The notes under the pieces were generated by a model that searched no databases, was not told the origin of the DNA, and saw only the letters and a program-made list of their open reading frames with translations. A DNA stretch of 64,000 nucleotides. It comes from Thalassobacillus cyri (GTDB lineage: Bacteria; Bacillota; Bacilli; Bacillales; Halobacillaceae). Position numbers and translations under genes: made by a program. Where the stretch lies: the NCBI RefSeq assembly GCF_900107755.1, contig NZ_FNQR01000016.1, forward strand, positions 32,719 to 96,718, in the 5' to 3' direction. Shown piece after piece: positions 63,130 to 64,000 of the stretch; the first letter of the stretch is position 1; each line of letters opens with the position of its first letter.

Positions 63130-63307
63130 GGAGGTCCGGCAATCACTCGCTTTTCCTGGGCGTACGGTGAGTTTCCTCGGGCTAAAGCCCTGCGGGATCT
63201 CACCATGTACTCTTCTCCCAGAGGACTTTGAATAAGCTTCTTGAATAAACACCGCACGAAGGAAATGCGTAGCATTTTCGAGGAGTCTCGCAATTTCCCG
63301 GACCTCC
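63130..63307 (+). repeat. Type-B repeat, second copy
   Basis: 178 bases almost identical to 39460-39638: GGAGGTCCGG start, GGGCGTACGGTGAG, GCTAAAGCCCTGCGGGATCT, GCACGAAGGAAATGCGTAGC, and the end CAATTTCCCGGACCTCC. The left end differs by an indel, so its inverted ends are imperfect. The flanks (GAGAAACTGTTTCCG before, GGGTTCGTT after) are also shared with the 39.4-39.8 kb copy. Confidence 0.82.
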
Positions 63308-63464
63308 TTTCGTTTATGAGAATACGGAAACATCTTATAACGTACCTCAAATATATGGAAAGCTACACATCAAAGGATGGCTTATAACCGGCTTTATTAT
63401 TCCACAATCGTAGAAGACATACAATTATGGCAGGGGTTCGTTTCTCTCATCCTTCGGATGGGGT

Positions 63465-63500
63465 GGTTGGGAAACTGTGAGACTCCCTCCGGAAATGTTG
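63465..63500 (+). repeat. Partial repeat end
   Basis: TTGGGAAACTGTGAGACTCC matches the left end of the other repeats, but no right end follows. Confidence 0.5.
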
Positions 63501-63829
63501 ATACACCAAGGGTTATAAATCGTTTTTAACACTTTAAAATTTTTTTATTTTACATTCATCAAACAAGTTATTCCTTTTATTCAAATTTAAGGTAAATAAA
63601 GGGACGCGTTGCGTTTCCTAACTGTATTAGGTGATCCTTTTTGTATTTATCGATGCACCTTGGATCCCTGCTTTCTTATGAGGACTTACCCTCCCATGTC
63701 TCTTGGCGTCGTGCGCCTACATTCCTTCGTTTGGTCTCATCATAAGGCAGAGGCCAGCTTTATTCTCCCGCATAGAACTCGTAGTCTGTTGTCTCGCTTG
63801 GCGCCAGCTTCTCCGTGTCATCTTATGGG
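63501..63829. other. Gene-free tail of the decayed IS110-type element
   Basis: No gene. The minus strand carries a 38-codon open frame (from about 63836 down) with no family resemblance. This may be non-coding end sequence of the insertion element, but no boundary or target-site duplication is visible. Confidence 0.35.
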
Positions 63830-64000
63830 TCAGAAATATAGGTTTTTCAGTTCAGCTTCTACGCCTTTCTGGAATCCTGGGATAGCTGAAATTACCACCA
63901 ATCATGAGCTTCGCAATCAATCTTGCGTCCTTTTTGTCGTTTTTAGTTTGAAGATTATCATCAAACTCTTTCGATTTCTTTACATGTGCAGGATTGACGA
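63830..64000 (-). pseudogene. IS110-family transposase fragment, frameshifted
   Basis: From the right edge the minus strand reads VNPAHVKKSKEFDDNLQTKN, then DKKDARLIAKLMIGGNFSYP, the hallmark DEDD-domain segment of IS110 transposases. A one-base insertion near 63863 shifts the frame (...RIPE to GVEAELKNL) and a stop follows at 63832. The C-terminal Tnp20 domain is missing, so the gene is inactive; its N-terminus lies outside the window. Confidence 0.82.

Noticed and set aside
1..64000. CRISPR arrays, rRNA or tRNA genes, complete prophage
   Set aside because: No regularly spaced short direct repeats, no rRNA or tRNA sequence, and no structural phage genes were seen; the dispersed repeats are irregularly spaced.

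Overview
This window is chromosomal DNA of a low-to-mid GC, endospore-forming Bacillaceae. Gene order follows the Bacillus subtilis yhaP-to-gerP chromosome segment: yhaP-yhaO-yhaN-yhaM-yhaL-prsA, yhaH-trpP-hit-ecsABC-yhaA, hmoB-pbpF-hemEHY, yhfH-yhfI-lplJ-lcfB, comK-yhjD-yhjE-sipV, addBA-yisB-gerPABCDEF. An OpuA glycine-betaine importer with its own GbsR-type regulator, a second GbsR-like gene, many acidic proteins and a ba3-type oxidase suggest a salt-tolerant genus such as Halobacillus or Thalassobacillus. The genus is inference; there is no rRNA or other diagnostic gene.

Layout. 1-8.4 kb: the end of an ABC-2 permease, a LexA-boxed yhaO-yhaN nuclease pair, a GbsR-like regulator, exoribonuclease yhaM, yhaL and divergent prsA. 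8.5-11.6 kb: small membrane proteins and a beta-helix protein behind a SigB-like promoter. 11.6-15.5 kb: opuAR and opuAA-AB-AC around a perfect palindrome. 15.5-16.2 kb: dispersed repeats. 16.2-24.1 kb: yhaH, trpP (TRAP-type leader), hit, ecsAB, repeats, ecsC, yhaA, a ferritin-like protein and a PAP2 phosphatase. 24.2-26.8 kb: liaFSR. 26.8-33.2 kb: hmoB, pbpF and hemEHY. 33.4-39.0 kb: a CAP lipoprotein, yhfH, yhfI, lplJ, FadR-boxed lcfB and a SCO protein. 39.0-40.2 kb: repeats. 40.2-44.6 kb: a DUF3939-like protein, a small acidic protein, comK, yhjD, yhjE, a signal peptidase and an MFS transporter. 44.6-54.3 kb: addB-addA-yisB converging on gerPA-F. 54.4-57.9 kb: a DUF418/DUF2157/GDYXXLXY membrane operon and an SDR protein. 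58.2-61.8 kb: a ba3 oxidase operon with SCO and membrane partners behind an Fnr-type site. 61.8-64 kb: a MerR-like coiled-coil protein behind a GCGATAT/ATATCGTTTA site array, more repeats and a decayed IS110 transposase.

The most unusual structural signal is a family of mosaic, non-coding intergenic repeats with partly inverted ends (clusters at 15.6-16.1, 20.4-20.7, 39.4-40.1 and 63.1-63.5 kb). They share swappable modules, and one of them separates ecsC from ecsAB. Regulation is unusually readable: LexA, FadR, TRAP, Fnr-type, SigB-type and cre-type sites, plus unassigned palindromes at opuA and hemE. About 400 bases between hit and ecsA, and a hairpin block at 39.2-39.4 kb, hold signals I could not explain.
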